Source: Bacteroides stercorirosoris (GTDB lineage Bacteria; Bacteroidota; Bacteroidia; Bacteroidales; Bacteroidaceae). Taken from it: DNA of 45,609 bases. This document shows positions 26,676 to 34,511 of the stretch, piece after piece. Position 1 is the stretch's first letter. Each line of letters starts with the position of its first letter. The notes under the pieces are model-generated. The model did no database searches. It was not told the DNA's origin and was given only the letters and a program-made list of their open reading frames with translations. The stretch covers positions 1-45,609 of the forward strand of contig NZ_FQZN01000040.1 in assembly GCF_900142015.1 (NCBI RefSeq), in the 5' to 3' direction. The position numbers and the translations under genes are program-made.

Positions 26676-28688
26676 ATGAAACAGCATCTTATATCATTAG
26701 TCCTATTTTTCTCTTTTCTGTTGAGCGGTTGTATGCCTCTCAAACAGGCAGAGGTCACTTCTCCCGATGGGCACATCCGTTTAGCCTTTGCTTTGGACGG
26801 TAATAATAGCATGACTTATCAAGTCAGTGTAGGAGACACCGTCTTCATCACCCCTTCTTTATTAGGTTTCACAGCCAAGGACGGAGTGAATCTTGCCGAA
26901 GGTTTCAAGGTCATAAACACCGACTTCACCACCCATGACGAAACCTGGACCCAACCTTGGGGAGAAAACAAAACCATCCGCAACCATTACAACGAAATGG
27001 TTGTTCACTTGTCCGATGCGGCAAACACGAAACTGACTTTGCGTTTCCGCATTTTCGATGATGGATTAGGATTTCGCTATGAATATGAAGTTCCCGGAGC
27101 TGACAGTATTCTGGTGACAGACGAACTGACTGCGTTCAATATAGCACAGGATGGCACTTCGTGGTCCATACCTGCCAATTCAGAAACATACGAATTGCTA
27201 TATCGTACACAGCCTGTCAGTCAGATAGACAATGCCAATACTCCCATGACCTTCAAGACAGGCGGCCTGTACGCCAGCATCCACGAAGCCGCGTTGACGG
27301 ACTTCCCCGAAATGACACTGAAGAATACCGGAGGTTGCCACTTCAAAGCCGAACTGGCTCCCTGGCCCGACGGCATAAAAGCCCGCATAGCCGGAGGAAG
27401 TTTCAAAACTCCCTGGCGCACCTTGCAGATTGCCTCGAAAGCAGTGGGACTGATTAACTCAGGACTCATCCTCAACCTGAACGAACCGTGTGCACTGGAA
27501 ACCACGGACTGGATACGTCCGATGAAATATGTGGGCATCTGGTGGGGAATGCATCTGGGCGTGGAAAGCTGGGTGATCAACGACCGTCACGGCGCTACCA
27601 CCGGGAATGCCAAACGATATATCGACTTTGCCGCCGCCAACAACATAGAAGCAGTGATGTACGAAGGCTGGAATGAAGGTTGGGAAAACTGGGGCGGAAC
27701 GCAGACATTCGACTACACGAAGCCGTATGCTGATTTCGATATAAAAGAGATAGCCCGCTACGCCCGTGAAAAAGGCGTTGAGATCATCGGACACCATGAA
27801 ACCGGCGGCAACATCCTCAACTACGAGAAGCAGCTGGATAAAGCCTACAAATGGTATGCCGACCTGGGCGTCCATAGCGTGAAGACCGGTTATGCCGGCG
27901 GACTCCCCAACGGACACAATCATCATGGGCAATACAACGTGCTCCATTACCGCAAAGTAGTGGAAACCGCCGCTAAATATCATACTACGCTCGACGTGCA
28001 CGAACCTATCAAAGATACGGGCATCCGTCGCACCTATCCCAACATGATGACCCGTGAGGGCGCCCGTGGCATGGAATGGAATGCCTGGAGTGAAGGTAAT
28101 CCGCCCGAGCATCACGTGATGCTGCCTTTCACCCGTTTGCTGGCAGGTCCTATGGATTATACGCCCGGCATATTCGACATCATGTACGAGCGGGCCAAGA
28201 AGTCCCCACACCGCAAGCAGTGGAATATGAAAGACAGCAAAGACTGCCGCATCAACACCACACTGGCAAAGCAGATAGCTAATTGGGTGATACTTTATTC
28301 CCCCTTGCAGATGGCGGCGGACATGATCGAGAACTACGAAGGACATCCCGCTTTCCAGTTCTTCCGCGATTTTGATGCCGACTGTGACTGGTCGGAAGCG
28401 CTGGCAGGCGAACCGGGAGAGTTTGTGGTCATTGTCCGTAAGGCAAAAGATAAATACTTCCTGGGAGCCGCAACAAACGAAGAAGCGCGTAGAGTGGATG
28501 TTAAGTTAGACTTTCTGGAAAAGGGCAGGGTATATCGTGCCTTGATCTATGCCGATGGAGAGGGAGCCGACTGGGAACTTAATCCTACGGCTTATGAAAT
28601 CATTGAGAAACTGGTGACTGCCGATGACACCCTGACAGTCTCTATGGCAAGAGGCGGCGGACAAGCCATCAGCTTTATGCCTGCCTGA
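26676..28688 (+). CDS. GH97 inverting alpha-glucosidase-type enzyme
   Basis: This 670-residue lipoprotein (lipobox LLSGC, mature start CMPLKQAE, no acidic signal) is probably periplasmic. GH97 domains appear in order: N-terminal beta-sandwich (VTSPDGHIRLAFAL, WGENKTIRNHYNE), TIM barrel (WWGMHLGVESWVINDRHGAT onwards) and C-terminal beta domain. Glu375 (HHETGG), Glu443 (DVHEPIK) and Glu467 (GMEWNAW) are spaced like the catalytic Glu439, Glu508 and Glu532 of SusB. The retaining subgroup's nucleophile Asp is absent (VKTGYAGG instead), which points to an inverting calcium-dependent alpha-glucosidase rather than an alpha-galactosidase. In this locus it could remove the glucose cap of immature high-mannose glycans. 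Composition is G/C-richer than the susC-ENGase block. Confidence 0.92.
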   Translation: MKQHLISLVLFFSFLLSGCMPLKQAEVTSPDGHIRLAFALDGNNSMTYQVSVGDTVFITPSLLGFTAKDGVNLAEGFKVINTDFTTHDETWTQPWGENKTIRNHYNEMVVHLSDAANTKLTLRFRIFDDGLGFRYEYEVPGADSILVTDELTAFNIAQDGTSWSIPANSETYELLYRTQPVSQIDNANTPMTFKTGGLYASIHEAALTDFPEMTLKNTGGCHFKAELAPWPDGIKARIAGGSFKTPWRTLQIASKAVGLINSGLILNLNEPCALETTDWIRPMKYVGIWWGMHLGVESWVINDRHGATTGNAKRYIDFAAANNIEAVMYEGWNEGWENWGGTQTFDYTKPYADFDIKEIARYAREKGVEIIGHHETGGNILNYEKQLDKAYKWYADLGVHSVKTGYAGGLPNGHNHHGQYNVLHYRKVVETAAKYHTTLDVHEPIKDTGIRRTYPNMMTREGARGMEWNAWSEGNPPEHHVMLPFTRLLAGPMDYTPGIFDIMYERAKKSPHRKQWNMKDSKDCRINTTLAKQIANWVILYSPLQMAADMIENYEGHPAFQFFRDFDADCDWSEALAGEPGEFVVIVRKAKDKYFLGAATNEEARRVDVKLDFLEKGRVYRALIYADGEGADWELNPTAYEIIEKLVTADDTLTVSMARGGGQAISFMPA

Positions 28689-28713
28689 CATGAAAACGTA
28701 ATACGATCAAAAT

Positions 28714-30987
28714 ATGAAGAAGAACATGAAAATCAATTCTATGCTGATGGGCGGTCTTCTTGCGCTGGGGCTGTACGGTTGTACACCGGAGGTGCAGGAT
28801 TACTCATCCTACGTCAATCCCTTCATCGGTACGGGAGGGCATGGGCACACTTATCCAGGGGCGGTGGTGCCTAACGGAATGATTCAACCCAGCCCCGACA
28901 CACGCATTTATCAATGGGACGCTTGTTCCGGTTATTATTATGCCGACTCTACCATCAACGGGTTTTCACATACGCATCTCAGCGGTACGGGTTGCGGTGA
29001 TTACGGTGATGTATTGCTGATGCCTACCGTGGGCAGGCAGGATTACCATCCGATGGGAGAGGAGAGTCAGCAGATGGCATACGCTTCCGCTTTCTCTCAC
29101 GACAATGAGACGGCCCAGCCCGGCTATTATTCGGTGTTCTTGGATCGCTACAAGGTGAAAGCCGAACTGACGGCTACCCGGCGTGCGGCTATCCACCGTT
29201 ACACTTTCCCGAAAGCGGAAGATGCCGGGTTTATCCTTGACCTGGATTATAGCCTGCAACGCCAGACCAACGAAGAGATGGAGCTGGAAGTCATCAGCGA
29301 TACAGAGATACGGGGTCGTAAAAAGACGGTGTATTGGGCTTTCGACCAGTATATCAACTTCTACGCCAAGTTCTCAAAACCGTTCACTTATACACTGGTG
29401 ACCGATTCTATGGCACTTGACGAAGGTGGCCCTTTGTTGCCGACTGCCAAAGCATTGTTGCAATTCCAGACCACAGATAATGAGCAAGTCTTTGTCAAAG
29501 TCGGTGTTTCTGCCGTCGATATGGATGGGGCACGCAAGAATGTGGAAGCCGAGATTCCCGCCTGGGATTTCGACGGTGTGCGCAGTGCCGCCCGTGAGTC
29601 ATGGAACGATTATCTCTCAAAGATAGAGATCGAGACAACGGATGCCGACCAGCGGACTATGTTCTATACGGCACTCTACCATACGGGCGTGCAACCCAAT
29701 CTGTTTACAGATGCTGACGGCCGTTATCTGGGTATGGATCTGAAACCCCATCAGGGCAGTGTGGAAAATCCTGTCTACACAGTCTTTTCTTTGTGGGACA
29801 CTTTCCGTGCCTATCATCCCTTGATGACGATTATCGACCCGGATTTGAACCAGGCTTTCATCCGTTCGCTCATTCTGAAACAGCGCGAAGGCGGAATCTT
29901 CCCCATGTGGGAGCTTGCGGGCAATTACACCGGGACTATGATTGGTTATCATGCCGCATCCATCATTGCCGATGCCTACACAAAGGGTTATCGCGATTTT
30001 GATGTGGAAGACGCTTACAAGGCCTGCATCCGTGCTGCGGAATATGACACCACCGGCATCCAGTGTCCTCCGCTGGTATTGCCTCATCTGATGCCGCAAG
30101 CCAAATTCTGGAAGAACAAGATAGGCTATGTGCCCTGCGACAAAGATAACGAATCGGTGGCCAAAGCATTGGAATATGCTTATGACGACTGGTGCATCTC
30201 GGTATTGGCGGAAGCTCTGGGCGATAGACCTAATCAGGAGAAATATGCCGCGTTTGCCAAAGGATACCAGGTTTATTTCGACGCTTCCACCCGCTTCATG
30301 CGCGGACTGGACAGTGAAGGTAACTGGCGTACACCCTTCAATCCCCGCTCTTCTAACCATCGTAACGATGATTATTGCGAAGGCACTGCCTGGCAGTGGA
30401 CCTGGTTCGTGCCCCATGATGTGGACGGATTGGTGAAACTGATGGGAGGCCGTGAGGCTTTTATCGGCAAGCTGGACTCTTTGTTCATCGCCCCTTCGGC
30501 GATGGAAGGTGAATCGGTGTCCGTTGATATTTCGGGTCTGATAGGGCAGTATGCGCACGGCAATGAGCCGAGCCACCACATAGCCCATCTATATAACTAT
30601 GTCGGTCAGCCTTGGCGAACGCAGGAATTGGTGGACGAAGTGCTCCATACCCTCTACTTCAATGATCCTGACGGCTTGTCGGGCAATGAAGACTGTGGTC
30701 AGATGTCGGCATGGTTCATACTCAATTCAATGGGATTCTATCAGGTATGTCCCGGTAAACCGGTATATTCCATCGGTCGTCCGCTGTTCAATAAGGCGAC
30801 CATCCATTTGAAGGATGGCAAGACATTCACCATTGTGGCGCCTGGCAACAGCCGTGAAAACAAATATGTGCAGAAGATGCTCCTGAACGGCCGGGAGCTG
30901 GCAACTCCATTCTTCAACCATCAGGACATTGCAGACGGTGGGACGTTGGAACTGATGATGGGAGATCAGCCGTTGATTGAAAAATAG
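28714..30987 (+). CDS. GH92 exo-alpha-mannosidase, lipoprotein (third)
   Basis: The 757-residue lipoprotein (lipobox LYGC, mature start CTPEVQDY) is probably periplasmic. The GH92 features are YVNPFIGTGGHGHTYPGAVVP at the N-terminus, the general-acid segment YCEGTAWQWTW, HGNEPSHHI, and the base-region motif GNEDCGQMSAW. Like the first GH92 it has SHTHLSGTGCGDYGD where the alpha-1,2 enzyme has its Trp88 region, so it probably cleaves a linkage other than alpha-1,2 (for example alpha-1,3). It follows GH97 after 25 bases, and both share a G/C-richer composition, which suggests they joined the locus together. It is the last gene of the locus. Confidence 0.92.
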   Translation: MKKNMKINSMLMGGLLALGLYGCTPEVQDYSSYVNPFIGTGGHGHTYPGAVVPNGMIQPSPDTRIYQWDACSGYYYADSTINGFSHTHLSGTGCGDYGDVLLMPTVGRQDYHPMGEESQQMAYASAFSHDNETAQPGYYSVFLDRYKVKAELTATRRAAIHRYTFPKAEDAGFILDLDYSLQRQTNEEMELEVISDTEIRGRKKTVYWAFDQYINFYAKFSKPFTYTLVTDSMALDEGGPLLPTAKALLQFQTTDNEQVFVKVGVSAVDMDGARKNVEAEIPAWDFDGVRSAARESWNDYLSKIEIETTDADQRTMFYTALYHTGVQPNLFTDADGRYLGMDLKPHQGSVENPVYTVFSLWDTFRAYHPLMTIIDPDLNQAFIRSLILKQREGGIFPMWELAGNYTGTMIGYHAASIIADAYTKGYRDFDVEDAYKACIRAAEYDTTGIQCPPLVLPHLMPQAKFWKNKIGYVPCDKDNESVAKALEYAYDDWCISVLAEALGDRPNQEKYAAFAKGYQVYFDASTRFMRGLDSEGNWRTPFNPRSSNHRNDDYCEGTAWQWTWFVPHDVDGLVKLMGGREAFIGKLDSLFIAPSAMEGESVSVDISGLIGQYAHGNEPSHHIAHLYNYVGQPWRTQELVDEVLHTLYFNDPDGLSGNEDCGQMSAWFILNSMGFYQVCPGKPVYSIGRPLFNKATIHLKDGKTFTIVAPGNSRENKYVQKMLLNGRELATPFFNHQDIADGGTLELMMGDQPLIEK

Positions 30988-31007
30988 ATAGAACGAAAAG
31001 AGGTCTC

Positions 31008-31115
31008 AAAGGCCGCTTTGCCTATTCGGGCGAATGGTTGTTCGCCCCTACACGCATCATTACAGTGCTTGTAGGGGCGAATAATCATTCGCCCGAATGC
31101 ATAAAGTGGCTTTCC
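31008..31115. repeat. REP/MITE-like long inverted repeat
   Basis: The core arms are 31024-31052 and 31070-31098 (29 bases each, 27 matching), containing GGGCGAATGGTTGTTCGCCC and its counterpart GGGGCGAATAATCATTCGCC. The loop has 17 bases. Pairing continues outwards, imperfectly, through AAGGCCGCTTTGCC and GCATAAAGTGGCTTT. Each arm is itself partly palindromic (GGGCGAAT...TTCGCCC). This resembles the TTCGCCCCTACA-type palindromic repeats scattered in many genomes. There is no transposase inside, so it would be non-autonomous. It separates the glycan locus from the accessory cassette. Confidence 0.8.
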
Positions 31116-31135
31116 GGGCACAAAATTTCTGTTCT

Positions 31136-31366
31136 ATGTGTAGAGATAAAAATAGGGTAAAGAGACAACATCATAGTGATAATCTGATTTTACTGGAGAA
31201 GGTGGATAAACTTTTTATTGACATAATAAAAAGTGGGGGGCTGACTGACGAAGAAGAACGTGTGACCAAACGTATTGTAAAAAAAGGAACTAAACTCATT
31301 GATGAGTATGAAAAGGAGAAGGAACGGAGAATACGGGAGAGGGAAATAGAGAAATATGGATCATGA
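31136..31366 (+). CDS. Small charged hypothetical protein
   Basis: A 76-residue frame starts MCRDKNRVKRQHHSDN and ends in a Lys/Glu/Arg-rich helix (LIDEYEKEKERRIREREIEKYG), which suggests a coiled-coil or nucleic-acid-associated helix. The frame is open from 31097, inside the inverted repeat; the ATG at 31136 is preferred because it excludes the repeat. No strong ribosome binding site is seen and I do not recognise a family. It might belong to the downstream cassette or be a minor orphan gene. Confidence 0.5.
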   Translation: MCRDKNRVKRQHHSDNLILLEKVDKLFIDIIKSGGLTDEEERVTKRIVKKGTKLIDEYEKEKERRIREREIEKYGS

Positions 31367-31407
31367 CAGTTTGAAAGAGAAATATTAAGAAATTCTAAAA
31401 TGAAAAA

Positions 31408-31466
31408 TGTACACTTCTTTTTTGTATGTCATTGGTTGTAAATGCAATACAGAAAACAAGTGTACA
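31408..31466. repeat. 20-bp inverted repeat (stem-loop) upstream of the primase-helicase gene
   Basis: TGTACACTTCTTTTTTGTAT (31408-31427) and ATACAGAAAACAAGTGTACA (31447-31466) are inverted copies with 18 of 20 positions matching and a 19-base spacer. A very A/T-rich stretch follows, then the start of the VirE-N/DUF3987 gene 88 bases later. It could be an operator, a terminator for the small upstream gene, or an origin-like hairpin. Confidence 0.75.
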
Positions 31467-31553
31467 AAAATAACTTTTGATTTATTTTATTATGCTTTGC
31501 TTTACAGTGGCGGAAGCAATAGTGCCTGCGCCTGATACTGTAACATTGCAAAA

Positions 31554-34028
31554 ATGAAAGATACAGATCAAAAAACAATCTCAGATCCGGCTCTTCCCGG
31601 TTTCGTTTCTGAGTTTCCGGGCGTGCGGAGTAAAACATCACGCACCATCACTATCCGGGAATTTATAGACACGGTGCGTAGCGACCGCTATCGTCAGCGT
31701 GTATTGGAGTATCGTCGGCTGAAGTCTCTGCCCGGGCATGAAGCTGAAGCGCAGGCGATAAAGGAAAAGATGCCGTGCATTGTGCCGGCCGGCGTATGCC
31801 CGAACGGACATGCGGTGAAAGATTTGTCGGCTCACAGCGGGCTGTTGTGTATTGACCTCGACCACACCGACCGACGCACGCAGGAAGTGTTTGCGCTGGC
31901 CTGTGCCTTGCCCTTTACTTGCGCCTCGATTGTCAGTATATCCGGCGAGGGCATCAAGGTGCTGGTCCGCGTACACACGGAAGATGTGCGGCAAGACTAT
32001 GCACGCCTCTATGCGGCGGTAGGTAATGCGGTGAGCACCCATGTAGGGCATCCTTACGACGAGAAGTGCAAGATTCTGACCCAGCCCTGTTTTTATAGCT
32101 ATCATCCCGGGGCATACTATAATGCAGAAGCTGTGGCGTTTGAAATGCCGGACGTTGTGCCTGCATCGGCTTTTCAGTCATCGTCTGTCCCTGCATCGGC
32201 TTCCTCTGCATCTGCTGTCCCGGTGGTGGAAAATCGGAAGATATCGCTGTCTGTCGCTGAAGCAATTCCGAGTGCTGTCTGTGGCTCTGTCCCGACTTCC
32301 GCCCGTGGTTTCATTCTCCGGTTGCTCGACGATTTTGAGCGTAACAATCCCTTTCGCCGCGGCAACCGCAACGACCTTGCCTTGAAACTGGGGCGTGTGG
32401 CGGGAAGTAAAGGTTTTTCTCCGGATGAACTGGAAAAATTGATCTCCCTTTTCTCCGGTCGCTACGCATCGGGTGATTTCACGGCTGAAGATATTCGTCA
32501 GCGCGTAGTGGCTGGATATCAATTTGTTGAGGGCTTACCGAAAGCGCAAAAAGAGCCGGATAGGGGTCAAAAAGGGGTCAGGGTCACTTATAACCCCGTT
32601 TACGCCTCGAATGAGGAGGAAACACCGGAGGCGGTGTTGGAGAAAAATGATGAATTGCGTGCCGATGCACCCTATATTCCCGATACTGTTTTCGCCAGTC
32701 TGCCCGATTTCCTGACACGTTGCTGCCGCTATACAAGCGACAAGCGTGAACGTGATATGGCGTTGCTGGGCTGCCTGAACAGTTGCAGTGCCATTTTTCC
32801 TTATGTTAGTTTCCTCTATAAGAAGTCGCTGTATTCACCGCATTTTTTTCTGGCTTCCGTGGCATCTGCCGGTGCGGGTAAAGGCATCATGGCTTTCACC
32901 GCTATTTTGCTGGATCCCACGCAGGAGTATTACGATCAGATACGCCATGCGAACAAGAAAGCTTATGAACAGGCCTTGCTGGGTTGGGATGCGGAGCAGC
33001 AGCAGGCACGGCGGGAGAAACGTCTGCCGGACATCAATCTGAAACCGGAAGAACCGAAAGCCCAGTACCTCAAAATATCGGCTACCACCAGTAAGAGCCG
33101 TCTTATTGAGCATCTGGCTACTGCCGGTGAAGTAGGTTGCTGCATGGCTACTACCGAAATCAATACAATGGTTTCGTCACTGGGGCAAGATTGCGGCAAG
33201 TATGAAGATATTCTGTGCAAGGCTGCCCATCACGAGGAGGTCTCCTCGTCATACAAGGTAGACGGGGATCCGATAGTGGTGAAACATCCGCATCTGGCAC
33301 TCAACATTGCCGGTACGCAAGAGCAGTTCTCCATCTTTTTCCGTTCGCTCGAAGTGGGGCTTTTTTCCCGTTTCGCGTTCTATACCCGGCAGCAAAGCCA
33401 GAAATGGGAATCGTGTGCCCCGGATGATGAGCAAGTGGACTTGCGCAGTTACTTCCGGAGTTTGGGGAAGGAATTGCTTGAGATGCACAAAGTATTGTTG
33501 GAGTCGCCCACGCTGGTCACCTTCAGTCCCGCACAATGGCAACAGCATACGGCACTTTTCAGCGAGCTGCTGCGTCGGGTGCTGTTGGAGGGGCGTGATT
33601 CTTCGGGCAGCCTCATCCGTCGCGCCGGATTGTTGGGGATGCGCCTGGCTGCCATCCTCACTATCTTCCGCAAGTGGGAAGATTATCGCTATGCGAAGGA
33701 ATATTGCTGCACGGACGCTGATTTCCGCACGGCTATGGATATTGTCCGTACACTTGTGGAGCATAGTTTGTTGCTTAGTACTTCGTTGCCCGACACTAAC
33801 CAGCCTCCCGTCAGTATGCACCGTTTTCATCGTTTGGATGAGATTCTGTCGTCTTTGTCCAAAGAATTCACCTATACGGATTTTGTCCAAAGCGTACAAA
33901 ATACCGGTTTGTCCGAATCTACGGGCAAACGGCTTTTGCAAAAGGCATTGAAACTGCAATATGTTGTAAAAGAGGAGAATGGCTATCGGAAGAAACGCAA
34001 ACCTTCCTCTGGACGGGGGTATAAGTGA
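31554..34028 (+). CDS. VirE-N / DUF3987 primase-helicase-like protein
   Basis: The 824-residue protein belongs to the Bacteroidales group annotated as BT4734/VirE N-terminal plus DUF3987. Residues ~20-200 are the BT4734-like domain, with SAHSGLLCIDLDHTDRR and SISGEGIKVLVRVH, which resemble an archaeo-eukaryotic primase fold. A low-complexity Ser/Ala linker and a helical PriCT-like segment follow (FRRGNRNDLALKLGRVAGSK). From residue ~375 a DUF3987 ATPase-like region carries a P-loop, SAGAGKG, and LATAGEVGCCMATTEINTM. The C-terminus resembles a winged helix (FVQSVQNTGLSESTGKRLLQ). Such proteins occur in mobile elements and in a recurrent cassette with DUF4248, HU and amidase genes, as here. The biochemical role is unproven. 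Confidence 0.85.
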   Translation: MKDTDQKTISDPALPGFVSEFPGVRSKTSRTITIREFIDTVRSDRYRQRVLEYRRLKSLPGHEAEAQAIKEKMPCIVPAGVCPNGHAVKDLSAHSGLLCIDLDHTDRRTQEVFALACALPFTCASIVSISGEGIKVLVRVHTEDVRQDYARLYAAVGNAVSTHVGHPYDEKCKILTQPCFYSYHPGAYYNAEAVAFEMPDVVPASAFQSSSVPASASSASAVPVVENRKISLSVAEAIPSAVCGSVPTSARGFILRLLDDFERNNPFRRGNRNDLALKLGRVAGSKGFSPDELEKLISLFSGRYASGDFTAEDIRQRVVAGYQFVEGLPKAQKEPDRGQKGVRVTYNPVYASNEEETPEAVLEKNDELRADAPYIPDTVFASLPDFLTRCCRYTSDKRERDMALLGCLNSCSAIFPYVSFLYKKSLYSPHFFLASVASAGAGKGIMAFTAILLDPTQEYYDQIRHANKKAYEQALLGWDAEQQQARREKRLPDINLKPEEPKAQYLKISATTSKSRLIEHLATAGEVGCCMATTEINTMVSSLGQDCGKYEDILCKAAHHEEVSSSYKVDGDPIVVKHPHLALNIAGTQEQFSIFFRSLEVGLFSRFAFYTRQQSQKWESCAPDDEQVDLRSYFRSLGKELLEMHKVLLESPTLVTFSPAQWQQHTALFSELLRRVLLEGRDSSGSLIRRAGLLGMRLAAILTIFRKWEDYRYAKEYCCTDADFRTAMDIVRTLVEHSLLLSTSLPDTNQPPVSMHRFHRLDEILSSLSKEFTYTDFVQSVQNTGLSESTGKRLLQKALKLQYVVKEENGYRKKRKPSSGRGYK

Positions 34029-34050
34029 CCCTGAACCTAAAGTGAACCCT

Positions 34051-34084
34051 CCAAGGCTTTGGAAAAACCTTTCCGAAGTCTTGG
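34051..34084 (+). other. Imperfect hairpin after the primase-helicase gene
   Basis: CCAAGGCTTTGGAAAAA (34051-34067) pairs with CCTTTCCGAAGTCTTGG (34068-34084) at about 14 of 17 positions. A run of eight T follows 12 bases later. It may act as a weak terminator or attenuator before the DUF4248 gene. Confidence 0.35.
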
Positions 34085-34148
34085 ATGTGTCAGGATTTTT
34101 TTTGAATGAAACATAGATAAACGAAAATAAAGAAAAAACATTGTGATT

Positions 34149-34421
34149 ATGAAAAAGTACACAAGTTCCGAAGCAGCCTCTTCTGAGGACTCTGAATCCG
34201 CAGCCTGCCGGTTTGAAATCAAGGCATATCTGAAGTCCGATCTGGCACTGCTTTACTTTCCCTGTCTTTCGGCCGAGGCGGCTTTCAGGAAACTCCGTCG
34301 CTGGGTCAACTTCAATCCGTCCCTTCACCATGAACTTTACGAAGGTCCTGAAGGGAAGAACGATCAGATATTCAGCAAGCGTCAGGTAGCGGTGCTGGTG
34401 AAGTATCTGGATGAACCCTGA
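34149..34421 (+). CDS. DUF4248 domain protein
   Basis: The 90-residue protein matches the DUF4248 pattern: a short disordered Ser/Glu-rich start, then FEIKAYLKSDLALLYFP, AFRKLRRWVNFNP and a C-terminal FSKRQVAVLVKYLDEP. The last part looks like a small helix-turn-helix or winged-helix recognition unit (sequence-only inference). ATG 34149 is preferred to the in-frame GTG at 34143. The family is found almost only in Bacteroidales, between VirE-N/DUF3987 and HU-amidase genes, which is exactly its position here. Function is unknown; a DNA-binding role would fit the neighbours. Confidence 0.82.
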   Translation: MKKYTSSEAASSEDSESAACRFEIKAYLKSDLALLYFPCLSAEAAFRKLRRWVNFNPSLHHELYEGPEGKNDQIFSKRQVAVLVKYLDEP

Positions 34422-34433
34422 CCAGGATGACAA

Positions 34434-34508
34434 CAAGCAATGTTATGATGCTGAACAAGCAATGTTCCGCACCACGGCATTGCTTGTTTTGCATGATAAC
34501 ATTGCTTG
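34434..34508. repeat. Long palindrome with internal direct repeats
   Basis: Arms 34434-34464 and 34478-34508 (31 bases) match at 28 positions, with a 13-base loop. Within each arm the word CAAGCAATG (or its complement CATTGCTTG) occurs twice, 22 bases apart, so four copies are arranged head-to-head. It lies between the convergent DUF4248 and Rpn-nuclease genes. It could be a bidirectional terminator, although T-runs are poor, or a protein-binding or transposition-related site. Confidence 0.8.
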
Positions 34509-34511
34509 AGT

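Noticed and set aside
29617..30588. 323-codon antisense open frame over the third GH92 gene
   Set aside because: Shadow frame within a G/C-richer gene; no domains.
31408..31466. Invertible promoter flanked by inverted repeats
   Set aside because: The spacer is only 19 bases, too short to hold a promoter, and no invertase gene is nearby.
33249..34436. 395-codon antisense open frame over the primase-helicase and DUF4248 genes
   Set aside because: Shadow of the supported plus-strand genes; no protein features.
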